From contig CAMFDJ010000004.1 in assembly GCA_945949085.1 (NCBI GenBank), positions 62,001-126,000 of the forward strand: a DNA stretch of 64,000 nt. Reading direction: 5' to 3'. Under the pieces are notes generated by a model that saw only the letters and a list, made by a program, of their open reading frames with translations, had not been told where the DNA came from and did no database searches. Both the position numbers and the translations under genes were made by a program. Position 1 is the stretch's first letter, and each line of letters starts with the position of its first letter. Shown one piece after another: positions 28,505 to 36,816 of this stretch. Source of the stretch: an uncultured Lachnospiraceae bacterium (GTDB lineage: Bacteria; Bacillota; Clostridia; Lachnospirales; Lachnospiraceae).

Positions 28505-28522
28505 TCGGACAAATTTGACGCA
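28505..28522 (-). promoter_or_regulatory. Degenerate copy of the WYL-associated palindrome upstream of the VWA operon
   Basis: TCGGACAAATTTGACGCA matches 13 of 18 positions of the perfect palindrome at 21041-21058 and keeps the GGACAA-TTTG core. It lies 72 bp before the VWA start, in the place of that operon's promoter. If real, one regulator would control both halves of the cluster. Confidence 0.3.
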
Positions 28523-28561
28523 AAAAAAACCATTGACACAATGAGAACATGTCAATGGTTT
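28521..28561 (-). terminator. Terminator of the GH5 gene
   Basis: Twelve perfect pairs (AAACCATTGACA at 28527-28538 with TGTCAATGGTTT at 28550-28561), followed on the minus strand by TTTTT. It ends the glycoside hydrolase transcript and is nearly the same sequence as the terminator at 30345-30385. Confidence 0.85.
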
Positions 28562-28591
28562 CTTTCGCTTTCGACCTCGTATTCCGATCTC

Positions 28592-30289
28592 TTACTGCAA
28601 CGACAACTTTGCAGAACCGCTTATGATAAACCCGATATCCATGACAGACGCACCGGGCTCTATCTCTCCGTTATACTCTTTGGATGTGATGATCAGCTTC
28701 TTTCCATCCTGCCTATATTCTCCATTCCAGCCGTCAGACAGTGAAATGTCTTCTGAAAAGGCAAGGGAAACCTCCCATGCGGACACCTTTTCTGATCCTG
28801 TGTTTTTCACGCTCAGCTGATACTGGTAGAAGGTTTTCCCATCTGATTCCCAGCTGCCGGTTACCTGCGCACTCACTTCCAAATCTCCAAAGGTCTGATT
28901 CTGCGTGTTTGTATTTGTACTGTCTGAGGTTGACTCACCGGCATTACCTTCCTGCTTTATTTCATCCTGACTCTCGCTTTTTTCCTCTCCCTTCTGCGAG
29001 GTATCGTCTTTCTTCCGGGCTTGGCCGCTGCCTGCATCAGAATTTGCACGAAGCATATCATAAATCCATTTGCCGCTTTCGCTTAAGTCTTCCTGCGCAA
29101 AACCGGAAGTCTTTTGGCACGAAGACGCAATCAGCGCGGAGGTTTCATTTTTATTACTCAGACTCCAGACTGCATAGCTGACACCCAGCCGGTCCATCGT
29201 ATCAATCCAGCTCTGTGCCTGCGCAAGATCATTTCCGCCATTGCCGCTGGCATCGCACATTCCAAATTCGCTGACAAAAACCGGTGTACCCGCTTTGATC
29301 GCACTTTCCATTTTATTTCGCAGGTCTTCTTTGTGGGTCGCAGCATAGAAATGCAGCGTGTACATGATATTGTCATATCCCGTGACAGGGTCATTTTGCG
29401 GTTTGTCTATCTCCTGACACCAGGTCGGCGTTCCGATCAGCACAACGGCATCCGGTGCATTTTTTCTGATGACAGGAAGTACTTCACCCGCATAGGATTT
29501 GACATCTGCCCAGCCGGTTCCGCTGTTTGGCTCATTACAGATTTCATAGAGCACATGCTTTTCGTTCTTCAACTCATCGGTGATTTCCTCAAAAAACCGC
29601 AGGGCTTCCTCCTGGTGCGTCAGTGGATTATTATCATGCAGAATGTGCCAGTCTACAATCACATACATATCCGCCTCTTTGGCGTACTGCACACCATTTA
29701 ACACAAGTTCTTTCAGTTTCTTCTGATCCCCGCCACTGCAATAACCACCATTCTCGTCTGTGTACATCGCGATACGAAACAGATTGGCACCAAATTCATT
29801 GCTAAGCTGCATGATTGCATCCTGATTTACAAAATCCGGAAACCATGCAATACCATGCGTGCTGATACCGCGAAGCTGTACAGACTGTCCCTTTTCATCT
29901 ACAAGCTGTGAACCCTTTACGGACAATGCACCATTTTTTGACGGACGCGCCAAAATATAGTCACCGTTTTTCTCCGTCAGGCTGCCGTTTGTAGCGCCTG
30001 AGGTCTCTAACTCTTTTTCCTGCTGCTTTTCCGGCTCTGAAGCAGTCTGCACTTCTGTCTGTTCTTCTGCATTTTCGCTGTTATCCGCCTGCTTGTCTAA
30101 ATCCTTGCCATCTTCCTTCACCTCCGTCCGGTTTCCGGAAACTTCCACCTCTTTTTCCTGCTCCAAATCCTGTATTGTCAAATCCTCCTTCTGCCCTCCC
30201 TTTTTTCCGCATGCCGTCAGACTAAAACACAATATTCCCAAGCTAAGAAACAATCCTATTTTTTTTACTTTTACAGATCTACCTTTCAT
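28592..30289 (-). CDS. GH5 endoglucanase-like lipoprotein with C-terminal CBM2-like module
   Basis: A 565-residue surface enzyme. Signal peptide with lipobox LTACGK, then a Glu/Lys/Thr-rich stalk to about residue 115. The GH5 barrel runs from about 125 to 410: GTPTWC, DWHILHDNNP, acid/base Glu in YEICNEPN and nucleophile Glu in VFVSEFG. A Ser/Asn/Thr-rich linker leads to a beta-sandwich of about 95 residues (VTGSWESDGKTFYQYQLSVK, GWNGEY) that resembles a cellulose-binding CBM2. The enzyme should cut beta-1,4-glucans while lipid anchored. It is monocistronic and flanked by two near-identical terminators. The ribosome site before 30289 is weak (GAGGG). Confidence 0.88.
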   Translation of the reverse strand: MKGRSVKVKKIGLFLSLGILCFSLTACGKKGGQKEDLTIQDLEQEKEVEVSGNRTEVKEDGKDLDKQADNSENAEEQTEVQTASEPEKQQEKELETSGATNGSLTEKNGDYILARPSKNGALSVKGSQLVDEKGQSVQLRGISTHGIAWFPDFVNQDAIMQLSNEFGANLFRIAMYTDENGGYCSGGDQKKLKELVLNGVQYAKEADMYVIVDWHILHDNNPLTHQEEALRFFEEITDELKNEKHVLYEICNEPNSGTGWADVKSYAGEVLPVIRKNAPDAVVLIGTPTWCQEIDKPQNDPVTGYDNIMYTLHFYAATHKEDLRNKMESAIKAGTPVFVSEFGMCDASGNGGNDLAQAQSWIDTMDRLGVSYAVWSLSNKNETSALIASSCQKTSGFAQEDLSESGKWIYDMLRANSDAGSGQARKKDDTSQKGEEKSESQDEIKQEGNAGESTSDSTNTNTQNQTFGDLEVSAQVTGSWESDGKTFYQYQLSVKNTGSEKVSAWEVSLAFSEDISLSDGWNGEYRQDGKKLIITSKEYNGEIEPGASVMDIGFIISGSAKLSLQ

Positions 30290-30344
30290 TCAAATATCCC
30301 TCTTCCTTACAAATTGCCCTCTTCTTCGTAAAGTTTCGTATAAC

Positions 30345-30385
30345 AAAAACCATTGACACAATTACTGCATGTCAATGGTATTTTT
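30345..30385 (-). terminator. Terminator of the PAS-GGDEF gene, near-copy of the one at 28521
   Basis: The hairpin ACCATTGACA/TGTCAATGGT is followed by TTTTTGTTATA on the minus strand. The left arm with flank (AAAACCATTGACACAAT) and the right arm (CATGTCAATGGT) are identical to the terminator at 28521-28561; only the loop and tail differ. Confidence 0.8.
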
Positions 30386-30394
30386 GTGCAACCG

Positions 30395-31726
30395 TTAGTC
30401 ACAGAATAATATTCCGTTTTTATCTGATGCCTTTACCTGATACATTCCATGATCAGCTCTGTCAAAGAGACTTCTCACACTTTCGCCCTGATGCCACTGT
30501 GCGATTCCGGCACAGAATCTGTTGGTTTCCTTGAGCTTCTGTAACTGCTTCTCCACCTCGCTCTTTGACATATCTCTTGTGAGAATGACGAATTCATCCC
30601 CGCCGAATCTTCCCAGGATTCCGTTCACACCAAAAAGTCCTGTTATGTCTTTGGCAACCTTTTTCAGAACCTCATCTCCATACTGATGTCCATATCTGTC
30701 GTTTATTTTTTTAAAATCATCCAGGTCAATGATGATGAAGAAAGTCTGTCCCTCCGGATTCTCCTTTAAATACTCTTCCATTTTTTCGAATACCGTTTCT
30801 TTCCGGTACAGATTGGTAAGTCCATCTCTTTCCGCTCTGGCATTCAGGCTGTTTTTCTCCATCTTTTCTTCATGGATATCCTCGATGCGTCCCAAAACAC
30901 TGAGGATTTTCCCATCCTCATCTGCCACACTTTTATAATGCGTGTTGTGCCAACGGTACCCACCGCCCGACACCAGCGACAAATACTCCAGATTTCCTTC
31001 CGTCTCTTTCTCACATGCCCCCCACAGAGCATCCTGAAACTTCTGCAAATGAGAGCTGTGAACCAATGGGGAATTCTTCATGGACTCGCTATAATGCACA
31101 ATCTCTTTGCGCTGTTTGTTATCGGGAAAATTATAAGAAAAGATCATGGTATCCCGATCCGGATAGTACTCAAACAGCAACCCCTGCGCTGTAGCCTCCA
31201 ATATCTTATATCGTTCCTCCTGCATCATGAGCTTTGCGTTCGCACTCTTCAATGCCTCCAGGCTATTCTCGTATTTTTTCTTCTCTGTAACGTTAGTGAT
31301 AACCGTAAGGTATAATGGTTCGGTATTATTCTTATTTTCCAACGCCACACCATGTATCTCAAACCAATTCAGACTCCCATCTGCCCTGTATCCTCTAAAG
31401 GTACACCGGATATCCTCTCCCTTCGGCGCATGTTCCTCGATACAGGATTTCAGTTTTGCTGCATCCTCCGGAAGAAGTGTGGAAAAAAAATTGTGATAGG
31501 ATTCCCTGTACTGCTGCTTTGTGTAACCCACACATGTAAAATAAGCTTCATTTAAATACACTGCGCGCACCTGCTCCCCTACCTCGAACAGACCTACGCC
31601 CACAGCAATATTTTTCAAAACAATCGGCAATACAATGCTTGTATCATCTCCCAGACATTTCAGGCGATGATAATCTGAAATGTCATATACCTCTTTTTCT
31701 TCTTCTGATTTCATATGTTCTTCCAT
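30395..31726 (-). CDS. PAS-GGDEF diguanylate cyclase
   Basis: A 443-residue soluble signalling protein. PAS-like sensor at about 25-145 (VGVGLFEVGEQVRAVYLNEA, then RADGSLNWFEIHGVAL), a second PAS-like segment at about 160-275, and a GGDEF domain at about 290-440 with an intact GRFGGDEFVIL active site. It should make cyclic di-GMP in response to a cytosolic cue. There is a choice of start: ATG 31726 (MEEHMKSEE) or ATG 31714; the only purine-rich site (GGGGATGGAAG) suits the second. Monocistronic. Confidence 0.85.
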   Translation of the reverse strand: MEEHMKSEEEKEVYDISDYHRLKCLGDDTSIVLPIVLKNIAVGVGLFEVGEQVRAVYLNEAYFTCVGYTKQQYRESYHNFFSTLLPEDAAKLKSCIEEHAPKGEDIRCTFRGYRADGSLNWFEIHGVALENKNNTEPLYLTVITNVTEKKKYENSLEALKSANAKLMMQEERYKILEATAQGLLFEYYPDRDTMIFSYNFPDNKQRKEIVHYSESMKNSPLVHSSHLQKFQDALWGACEKETEGNLEYLSLVSGGGYRWHNTHYKSVADEDGKILSVLGRIEDIHEEKMEKNSLNARAERDGLTNLYRKETVFEKMEEYLKENPEGQTFFIIIDLDDFKKINDRYGHQYGDEVLKKVAKDITGLFGVNGILGRFGGDEFVILTRDMSKSEVEKQLQKLKETNRFCAGIAQWHQGESVRSLFDRADHGMYQVKASDKNGILFCD

Positions 31727-31951
31727 CCCCTATTTTTTAAAATACAGCTTCCCTTTTCCTATTCTATTATGACTATCTGTTTTATGTATCTATATGTAAC
31801 TCCATATGGCATCATACACACTTATTCTGTCACTCATTTTACATGATTCGACAGGATTATACAAGAAAAAACATACCTCCCTTAGAATGCAATAACATAA
31901 ACAAAACAGACAATCGTAAAACTGTCTGTTTTGTATCATACCTTATGCTGT
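31727..31951. terminator. Gap with a bidirectional terminator hairpin
   Basis: The only clear structure is AAAACAGACA (31903-31912) pairing with TGTCTGTTTT (31923-31932). Both strands give T-rich flanks. No gene is supported in this stretch. Confidence 0.5.
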
Positions 31952-32011
31952 GATGTTGGGGCAAAAGGTATTTTGACCCCATGATACCTACGGATTGCTC
32001 CGCACTCTGTG
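31952..32011. repeat. Dispersed intergenic repeat, copy A
   Basis: About 60 bases, nearly identical to 46638-46698. It starts GATGTTGGGG, contains a hairpin in which GGGG..AAAA pairs with TTTT..CCCC, and continues through ATGATACCTACGG and TTGCTCCGCACT. The two copies differ at only a few positions, some of which look compensatory in the hairpin. The function is not known. Confidence 0.75.
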
Positions 32012-32046
32012 CTCCCGCAATCCTACGATTACAAGTGATGCTACAT

Positions 32047-32222
32047 TTATACTCCATAGTAACGCTTAATCGCATTTGCTACATATTCTGAACAACCTAT
32101 TCCAAACTGACTGTCCGTAACCTCTGCCAATTTTGCATTCTGCAGATATTCTTTTGACAAAGCAAGCAAAATACTCCTTGCATTAACATGATTTCCTGCA
32201 ACTTTTCTAACGCCTTGCTGTC
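32047..32222 (-). pseudogene. Frameshifted C-terminal remnant of an unknown gene
   Basis: The minus strand reads about 55 coding-like codons with no start, ending QFGIGCSEYVANAIKRYYGV and a TAA stop at 32047-32049. Upstream, coding-like sequence continues in another frame (LYDSKALEKLQEIM), suggesting a frameshift near 32195. The piece reads like the C-terminal end of a small helical domain (TipAS-like at best). It adjoins another gene fragment at 32253. Confidence 0.4.
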
Positions 32223-32252
32223 ATAGAGTCAATACCAATTTTTATTTTTAAG

Positions 32253-32295
32253 CCATTTTCTGAGTTTCAGTCTCTCAGTTTCTATCATACACATC
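32253..32295 (-). pseudogene. 5' fragment of a duplicated GNAT acetyltransferase gene
   Basis: 43 bases match 33555-33597, the first 14 codons of the intact acetyltransferase gene, at 41 positions. The fragment would encode MCMIETERLKLRKW and then breaks off. It shows that this spot once held a second copy, now deleted. Confidence 0.65.
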
Positions 32296-32500
32296 AACCC
32301 TACAAGCTGGAAGCTGCGCGTTTCTACGAGCGGTGCGCAGACAGGACGGAATCAGTCGTGGGAGCTTGCTCACAAACGGCTGAATTTCGGACTGGATGCA
32401 TAGCGCGACAGCGCGTCATGAGCATGTAGCGCAAGCGAAATGCGAATGGCACCGCATCAACAAATCCCATTTGTAAATTTCATAAATTTGGAATTCATTG
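32296..32500. other. GC-rich noncoding stretch with several inverted repeats
   Basis: No open frame is convincing. Short inverted repeats include CTGCGC..GCGCAG, GAGCTTGCTC and GCGCGACAGCGCG. The composition is clearly more GC-rich than its AT-rich surroundings and resembles the stretch at 38140-38300. Confidence 0.4.
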
Positions 32501-32502
32501 TT

Positions 32503-32964
32503 TTACTCGATTTCCATTACCATTCCAGAACTTGATGCCACAAAACCAAGTGCTTCATATAAAGGTCTTCCCATTTCCGTTGCATCTAAGCTTATTTCTG
32601 TTACGCCATATTCTTTTGCTTCGTTTATTAGAGCCTCAACCATTTTCTTTGAAATTCCCATTCGTCTATGGTCTTTTCTCGTATAAACATTCATTAAATG
32701 TGCCCTCTTACCTGTCGGATGAGAGTATGTCGGCATAATCCATATATAAGACAAGCTGGCACAACCAACCACTTCTTCGCCGTCAAATGCCAATACAGTA
32801 GACTGCTCTCCTTCTTCAAAATACTTTCGACTCTCTTTCACGAGGACTTCATCATATACATATTCATCCGGTAAATGATTCACTTCTCTAAGCATCTCTA
32901 ATCGTACTTTCATCAAAAGTTCCATATCATCTTTTGTTGTTTTTATATACTTAATATCACTCAT
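32503..32964 (-). CDS. GNAT-family N-acetyltransferase
   Basis: A 153-residue GNAT protein. The acetyl-CoA loop is recognisable in VYTRKDHRRMGISKKMVEALI, after the strand GCASLSYIWIMP. AGAGGAGT lies five bases before the ATG. The substrate is not evident; small stand-alone GNATs often modify amines, antibiotics or protein N-termini. It is followed by a second GNAT gene upstream on the same strand with an 83-base gap. Confidence 0.85.
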   Translation of the reverse strand: MSDIKYIKTTKDDMELLMKVRLEMLREVNHLPDEYVYDEVLVKESRKYFEEGEQSTVLAFDGEEVVGCASLSYIWIMPTYSHPTGKRAHLMNVYTRKDHRRMGISKKMVEALINEAKEYGVTEISLDATEMGRPLYEALGFVASSSGMVMEIE

Positions 32965-33047
32965 GTTACTCCTCTTTCATTGCACAGAAAATGGAAGCTG
33001 TCTTTTGCAATCAATCCTAATCTATCACCAAATTTTCCATTGATTTT

Positions 33048-33596
33048 TCACCTGTGTATTTCTTCCCAATGTTCCTTGGTCATTATATTTGTATGTCCGA
33101 CCCGTACCTCGTTCATCAACGGTACCAGTACATTGTCGCATGTGTGATGATAGATAAATCCAACCTTTTCCTGAACTCTTTTCGATTTCTGATTGCCTTC
33201 ATAGTATCCACACCAGATTGTAGTCATGCCGATATCTTCAAATCCATGGCGGATGATTTCTCTTGCTGCTTCCGGCATATAGCCTCTGCCCCAAAATGCT
33301 TTTCCGAGCCAATAGCCCAATTCACACTCATCATCACGCTCTGTCATATCCGTATGTCCATTCAATTTGAGCTCAATCGCTCCAATCGCTTTCCCGCTGC
33401 CTTTTTCGCAGATTGCATAACACTCTGCACCATTGAACACATTTCGAATCACGTCAAGGCTTTCATCTATTGACTTATGCGGTGGCCATCCTGCAATAGG
33501 ACCAACATCTGGATCCTTTGCATATTCAAACAAGCTGTCAGCATCTGCCTCAGTCCATTTTCTAAGTATCAGTCTCTCAGTTTCTATCATACACAT
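33048..33596 (-). CDS. RimJ/RimL-type GNAT acetyltransferase
   Basis: A 182-residue protein of the RimJ/RimL branch, opening with MIETERLILRKWTEADADSLF and carrying GYWLGKAFWGRGYMPEAARE, the acetyl-CoA site. The branch acetylates ribosomal-protein N-termini or small amines. The start may be 33596 or the third Met at 33590; GGAAGG lies just upstream. The N-terminal codons are duplicated as a fragment at 32253. Confidence 0.85.
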   Translation of the reverse strand: MCMIETERLILRKWTEADADSLFEYAKDPDVGPIAGWPPHKSIDESLDVIRNVFNGAECYAICEKGSGKAIGAIELKLNGHTDMTERDDECELGYWLGKAFWGRGYMPEAAREIIRHGFEDIGMTTIWCGYYEGNQKSKRVQEKVGFIYHHTCDNVLVPLMNEVRVGHTNIMTKEHWEEIHR

Positions 33597-34192
33597 CCAT
33601 CCTTCCGTTAACCCAATTCCAATTTCTGCTGTTCAAAAACCGGAAGCTGTCGCTCTCCCATTCGCTGATATATTAGCCTATCATTTTACCTATAAATAAC
33701 TTCCCTATGAGAATTTTATAGGTATTTTCCTGCTTATTTTGATTCATATCCCCTGATTTTACCTACTAATTTATAAATACAGACATATTTTATGGGTAAT
33801 GCTCCATGTTTCGCATTCGCCAGGACAAGAAATAACTTTGTTTTTGCTTTTTCTTGGAGCTAGGCTTATCCCAATTTACAACATTCTCTTTCATCTAAAT
33901 TGTATCATCCTAAAATCGGATTATCCAAAAATACTTAAAAAAGTTCATCCATTTTCATGGCAATTTCGTGGCAAGATTTTTCCCAAAATATTCCTTATTA
34001 CCCAAATCATTACCCCCAAAAAACCCCAACCTCATATAGAGCGCGAGACGTTGCTAGGCTCCGGTGGAGCCTGCTTAGCAACGACCGGAGCGGAGCTGAG
34101 ACCTCGAACTATAAAGCACTAAAAAAACCCAGTAAAATCAAGGAGGAAAGCGTGTTGTCTGTTACGTGCTTTCAAATTTGCATTCAAAACAA
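33597..34192. other. Noncoding gap containing the left junction of the integrated element
   Basis: AT-rich to about 34020 with no supported gene. The right third holds the 13-bp repeat at 34038-34050, a compact hairpin at 34049-34083 (CGTTGCTA-GGCTCC paired with GGAGCC and TAGCAACG), and a run of purine-rich sequence up to the end of the radical SAM gene. Confidence 0.5.
34038..34050. other. Candidate attL (13-bp repeat of the tRNA-Gly 3' end)
   Basis: AGAGCGCGAGACG is identical to 39894-39906. Bases on both sides differ between the copies, as expected for recombination junctions. The adjacent hairpin at 34049-34083 overlaps its last two bases and could be a recombinase arm site. Confidence 0.6.
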
Positions 34193-35464
34193 TTAAAAGG
34201 AATTGGTGGGGGTGAGGGTGTTTTTGTAGTGATTGATGGTGTCTTGTATGTATTGCTCACATTTTATTCGAGGTGTTCTATGCTCTAGTATATCCTCGGC
34301 ACATCCTGACCTGCACATTGGAAATATCGGACAGGTTTTGCATTTCTCCGGTCTTTCTGAGCTGTATGTTGTATATCTGTTATCAACCTCGTTATGAAAT
34401 AAACCAGCTTTGCAATTTCCAATGATGTGTTTTGGGTCTCCTATGTGTCTTTCGCATCGGTACAAGTTTCCATCTGTATCTATATATGCGTTATTCTTAT
34501 TTATCAAATTGCAACCTCTGGTACAATACCTGTTTTTATAATTTGGTCTCATACCTTTTGATTTGATGTACTTATTTACCTTGCCAAAATATTCAAAGTA
34601 TTTACTGTTTGACAATTGCTCTTTGGTGCTGTCACTATAATATATCTCGGCAAAGAATATATCTATATTGTCATTACCCGAAAAATACTCTGCTATCTCA
34701 TCTATGAAATCGTAAACCATATCATAATTTTCTTCTAAAATATTGAGACTAACATCTACATGCATGTATTTACTTAATTTCTGTATGTTCTCTATTGTTT
34801 TTTCATAAGCATCTTTCGGAGCATTTTTATGATCCAGATGCATTTCTTTTGTACCATCCAGTGTGACTTTGACACTTGAAATCCTGTCCTTGATGAAATC
34901 CTGTATCATGTCATCCGTAATCATGTAGCTATTGGTTACAATATATGAATCATATTTTATGCCATTTGCATCACAATATTCTATGAAATAATTACTCAAA
35001 TCATTGATGATATCCATAGCAAGGGTTGGTTCTCCTCCAAACCACTCCATGTATAATGATTTTGCACGTGTTTTCTTTAGCATAGATATGACGTATCTTT
35101 TTACGTCTTCTATTACTTGTGGTATCATTGTGTTTCTTTCACATAAATAATTTTCAAAACAATAACTGCATTTATAATTACATTTCATGGTTGGTGCAAT
35201 TACCATTGCAATGGCATCATGGTTTCCAAAAATCATGGCTTGCTCATTATTTACAATGCGCTGGAATTCGTTTAGGTTGTCTGATACCAATATCCCGGAT
35301 TTGCATAATTTTTGATATTCCGTGCAATCTGGATTTATACACTGATTATTTTTCAATAATTCATATGTCTCTTTTGAAACTTCAATGACACTATTTCTGT
35401 ATGTGTTGATTATGTAATTTTTGTTATTGTGTTCAAATAATAATTTGTATGCTGTTGGTTTCAT
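34193..35464 (-). CDS. Radical SAM/SPASM enzyme B, putative peptide or protein maturase
   Basis: A 423-residue radical SAM protein. N-terminal residues 1-85 look like a small RRE-like or substrate-recognition region (NYIINTYRNSVIEVSKETYELL). The cluster motif CNYKCSYCFE lies at about 93-102, followed by MEWFGGEPTLA (the GGE motif) and KVTLDGTK. The C-terminal SPASM region holds about eight cysteines (YCTRGCNLI, DGNLYRCERHIG, CKTCPIFPMCRSGC, CEQY) for two auxiliary Fe-S clusters. Such enzymes form thioether or other crosslinks in ribosomal peptides. Its ATG overlaps the stop of enzyme A (ATGA at 35461-35464), so the two are made together. Confidence 0.88.
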   Translation of the reverse strand: MKPTAYKLLFEHNNKNYIINTYRNSVIEVSKETYELLKNNQCINPDCTEYQKLCKSGILVSDNLNEFQRIVNNEQAMIFGNHDAIAMVIAPTMKCNYKCSYCFENYLCERNTMIPQVIEDVKRYVISMLKKTRAKSLYMEWFGGEPTLAMDIINDLSNYFIEYCDANGIKYDSYIVTNSYMITDDMIQDFIKDRISSVKVTLDGTKEMHLDHKNAPKDAYEKTIENIQKLSKYMHVDVSLNILEENYDMVYDFIDEIAEYFSGNDNIDIFFAEIYYSDSTKEQLSNSKYFEYFGKVNKYIKSKGMRPNYKNRYCTRGCNLINKNNAYIDTDGNLYRCERHIGDPKHIIGNCKAGLFHNEVDNRYTTYSSERPEKCKTCPIFPMCRSGCAEDILEHRTPRIKCEQYIQDTINHYKNTLTPTNSF

Positions 35465-36771
35465 TCCTTATTGTTCCTCATTTTTTCTTTCTTATACTTC
35501 GCATACAATCTGATATTTTCTTTGTAGTTTTCCATGAGAAAATCGCAGTTCACAGAGATATGCTCTACATCTCTGTCTGTGATACAGTTAATCAGACATC
35601 TTGGCAGTAAACGGCATGACAGACATTTGGGTGGGATATTTGGTTTCATCCAGATATCACGCTGGCTGTCTTTGTAGATACCCTCTGTCACAGAACCGAT
35701 TTTATACTGCTCATTGCCAAGCAGATGTTCACAGCAGTACAGACTGCCATCGGGTGTGATACACCAGTGGTTTTCACGACATGCTTCACATCCTGTTGAA
35801 TGGGCAGGGAAACCTACATTTGAGTATAAGTTTTTCTTTTCATCATTTATGTAACATGTTGTGTCATGATAGATTTTGTTATAATCATCTGCATCCACCG
35901 ATGTCGTGTCGGTCGCGTCTTCTGTGTACTGTTGTACCCATGCTGTGTAAAAGCCGACGTGGATATTTTGTGCATCCAGATAATCCGCCAGCTGTTTGAC
36001 CTCATCTTTGTTATAATCCGCCACATTCATCCGCACAGATATGTTGATATATTTTGTAGCTGTTTTGATATTCTCTATGACCTTGTAAAAATCTTCTTCC
36101 CTGCATCCTTTCATTTTGGCATATGTCTTAGGCATTCCGTCAATCGTTATCTGCATTCTTTTTATACCCAGTTCTGACAGCCTTTTTGCATAGTCCTCTG
36201 ATAACAATAATCCATTTGTGATAATAAGCTGGTTAAGCGCAATGCCATCCTCTCTGGCAAAATCACGGTTGATTTTGTGTACCAGTTTTTCAATCGCATC
36301 CATATGTAAAAGCGGTTCTCCCCCGAACCACTTAATCACAAATCGTTTTACACCCTTAAATGCCTTTGATACACGTTTCATAAAAAGCACGGTATCCTCA
36401 ATCGTTTTGTCCGACATAAAGTCATTGCATAATAAATCTCTGTTGTGCTCAAAACAGTAGACACATTTGTAATTGCAGGACATCGTCGGAGCAATCACAA
36501 ACCAGAGCGTTTCACACTCTATACTGTGGTTCTTTTGGTAGGCATCTATCAGCATGTCTTTTGTTTCGTCTGTTTCCTGCTCTGTGACCAGATGATGTTT
36601 TATCGCCCGTGCAGGCAGTTCATTTTCTGCCAGATTTTGTCTGCCCTCTATCAGCGCATATTCTTCTTTGGATAACCAGACAAAGCTGTTGTGTAAACTG
36701 TTTGCAATTAGTATCTTTTCAGATTCGGTAAAAATTGGTATATTATATTTAGATTCTTTGTATGTTTTCAT
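35461..36771 (-). CDS. Radical SAM/SPASM enzyme A, putative peptide or protein maturase
   Basis: About 436 residues. An N-terminal region of 85 residues parallels enzyme B (LIANSLHNSFVWLSKEEYALIEG). The radical SAM motif CNYKCVYCFE is at about 98-107, with IKWFGGEPLLH and QITIDGMPK after it. The SPASM region is cysteine-rich (GCEACRENHWC, DGSLYCCEHLLG, KCLSCRLLPRCLINC, then NC). It is a diverged paralogue of enzyme B. I choose ATG 36771; a TTG at 36789 is in frame, but neither has a clear ribosome site and the mRNA may be nearly leaderless. Only 45 bases separate it from the divergent target-protein genes. Confidence 0.87.
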   Translation of the reverse strand: MKTYKESKYNIPIFTESEKILIANSLHNSFVWLSKEEYALIEGRQNLAENELPARAIKHHLVTEQETDETKDMLIDAYQKNHSIECETLWFVIAPTMSCNYKCVYCFEHNRDLLCNDFMSDKTIEDTVLFMKRVSKAFKGVKRFVIKWFGGEPLLHMDAIEKLVHKINRDFAREDGIALNQLIITNGLLLSEDYAKRLSELGIKRMQITIDGMPKTYAKMKGCREEDFYKVIENIKTATKYINISVRMNVADYNKDEVKQLADYLDAQNIHVGFYTAWVQQYTEDATDTTSVDADDYNKIYHDTTCYINDEKKNLYSNVGFPAHSTGCEACRENHWCITPDGSLYCCEHLLGNEQYKIGSVTEGIYKDSQRDIWMKPNIPPKCLSCRLLPRCLINCITDRDVEHISVNCDFLMENYKENIRLYAKYKKEKMRNNKE

Positions 36772-36816
36772 ACTTAGATAATAGTACAAATCAAATGATA
36801 AGGAAAGGCTGAAAAT
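36735..36816. promoter_or_regulatory. Very short divergent control region of the radical SAM cassette
   Basis: Just 45 bases separate the two divergent starts, so the promoters must overlap the opposite genes. Visible parts are an inverted repeat GTATG-TTTT-CATAC around the radical SAM start codon at about 36760-36773, AT-rich boxes (TTAGATAATAG) and AAGGAAAGG, the ribosome site of the plus-strand gene. Coordinate control of enzyme and target is likely. Confidence 0.4.
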
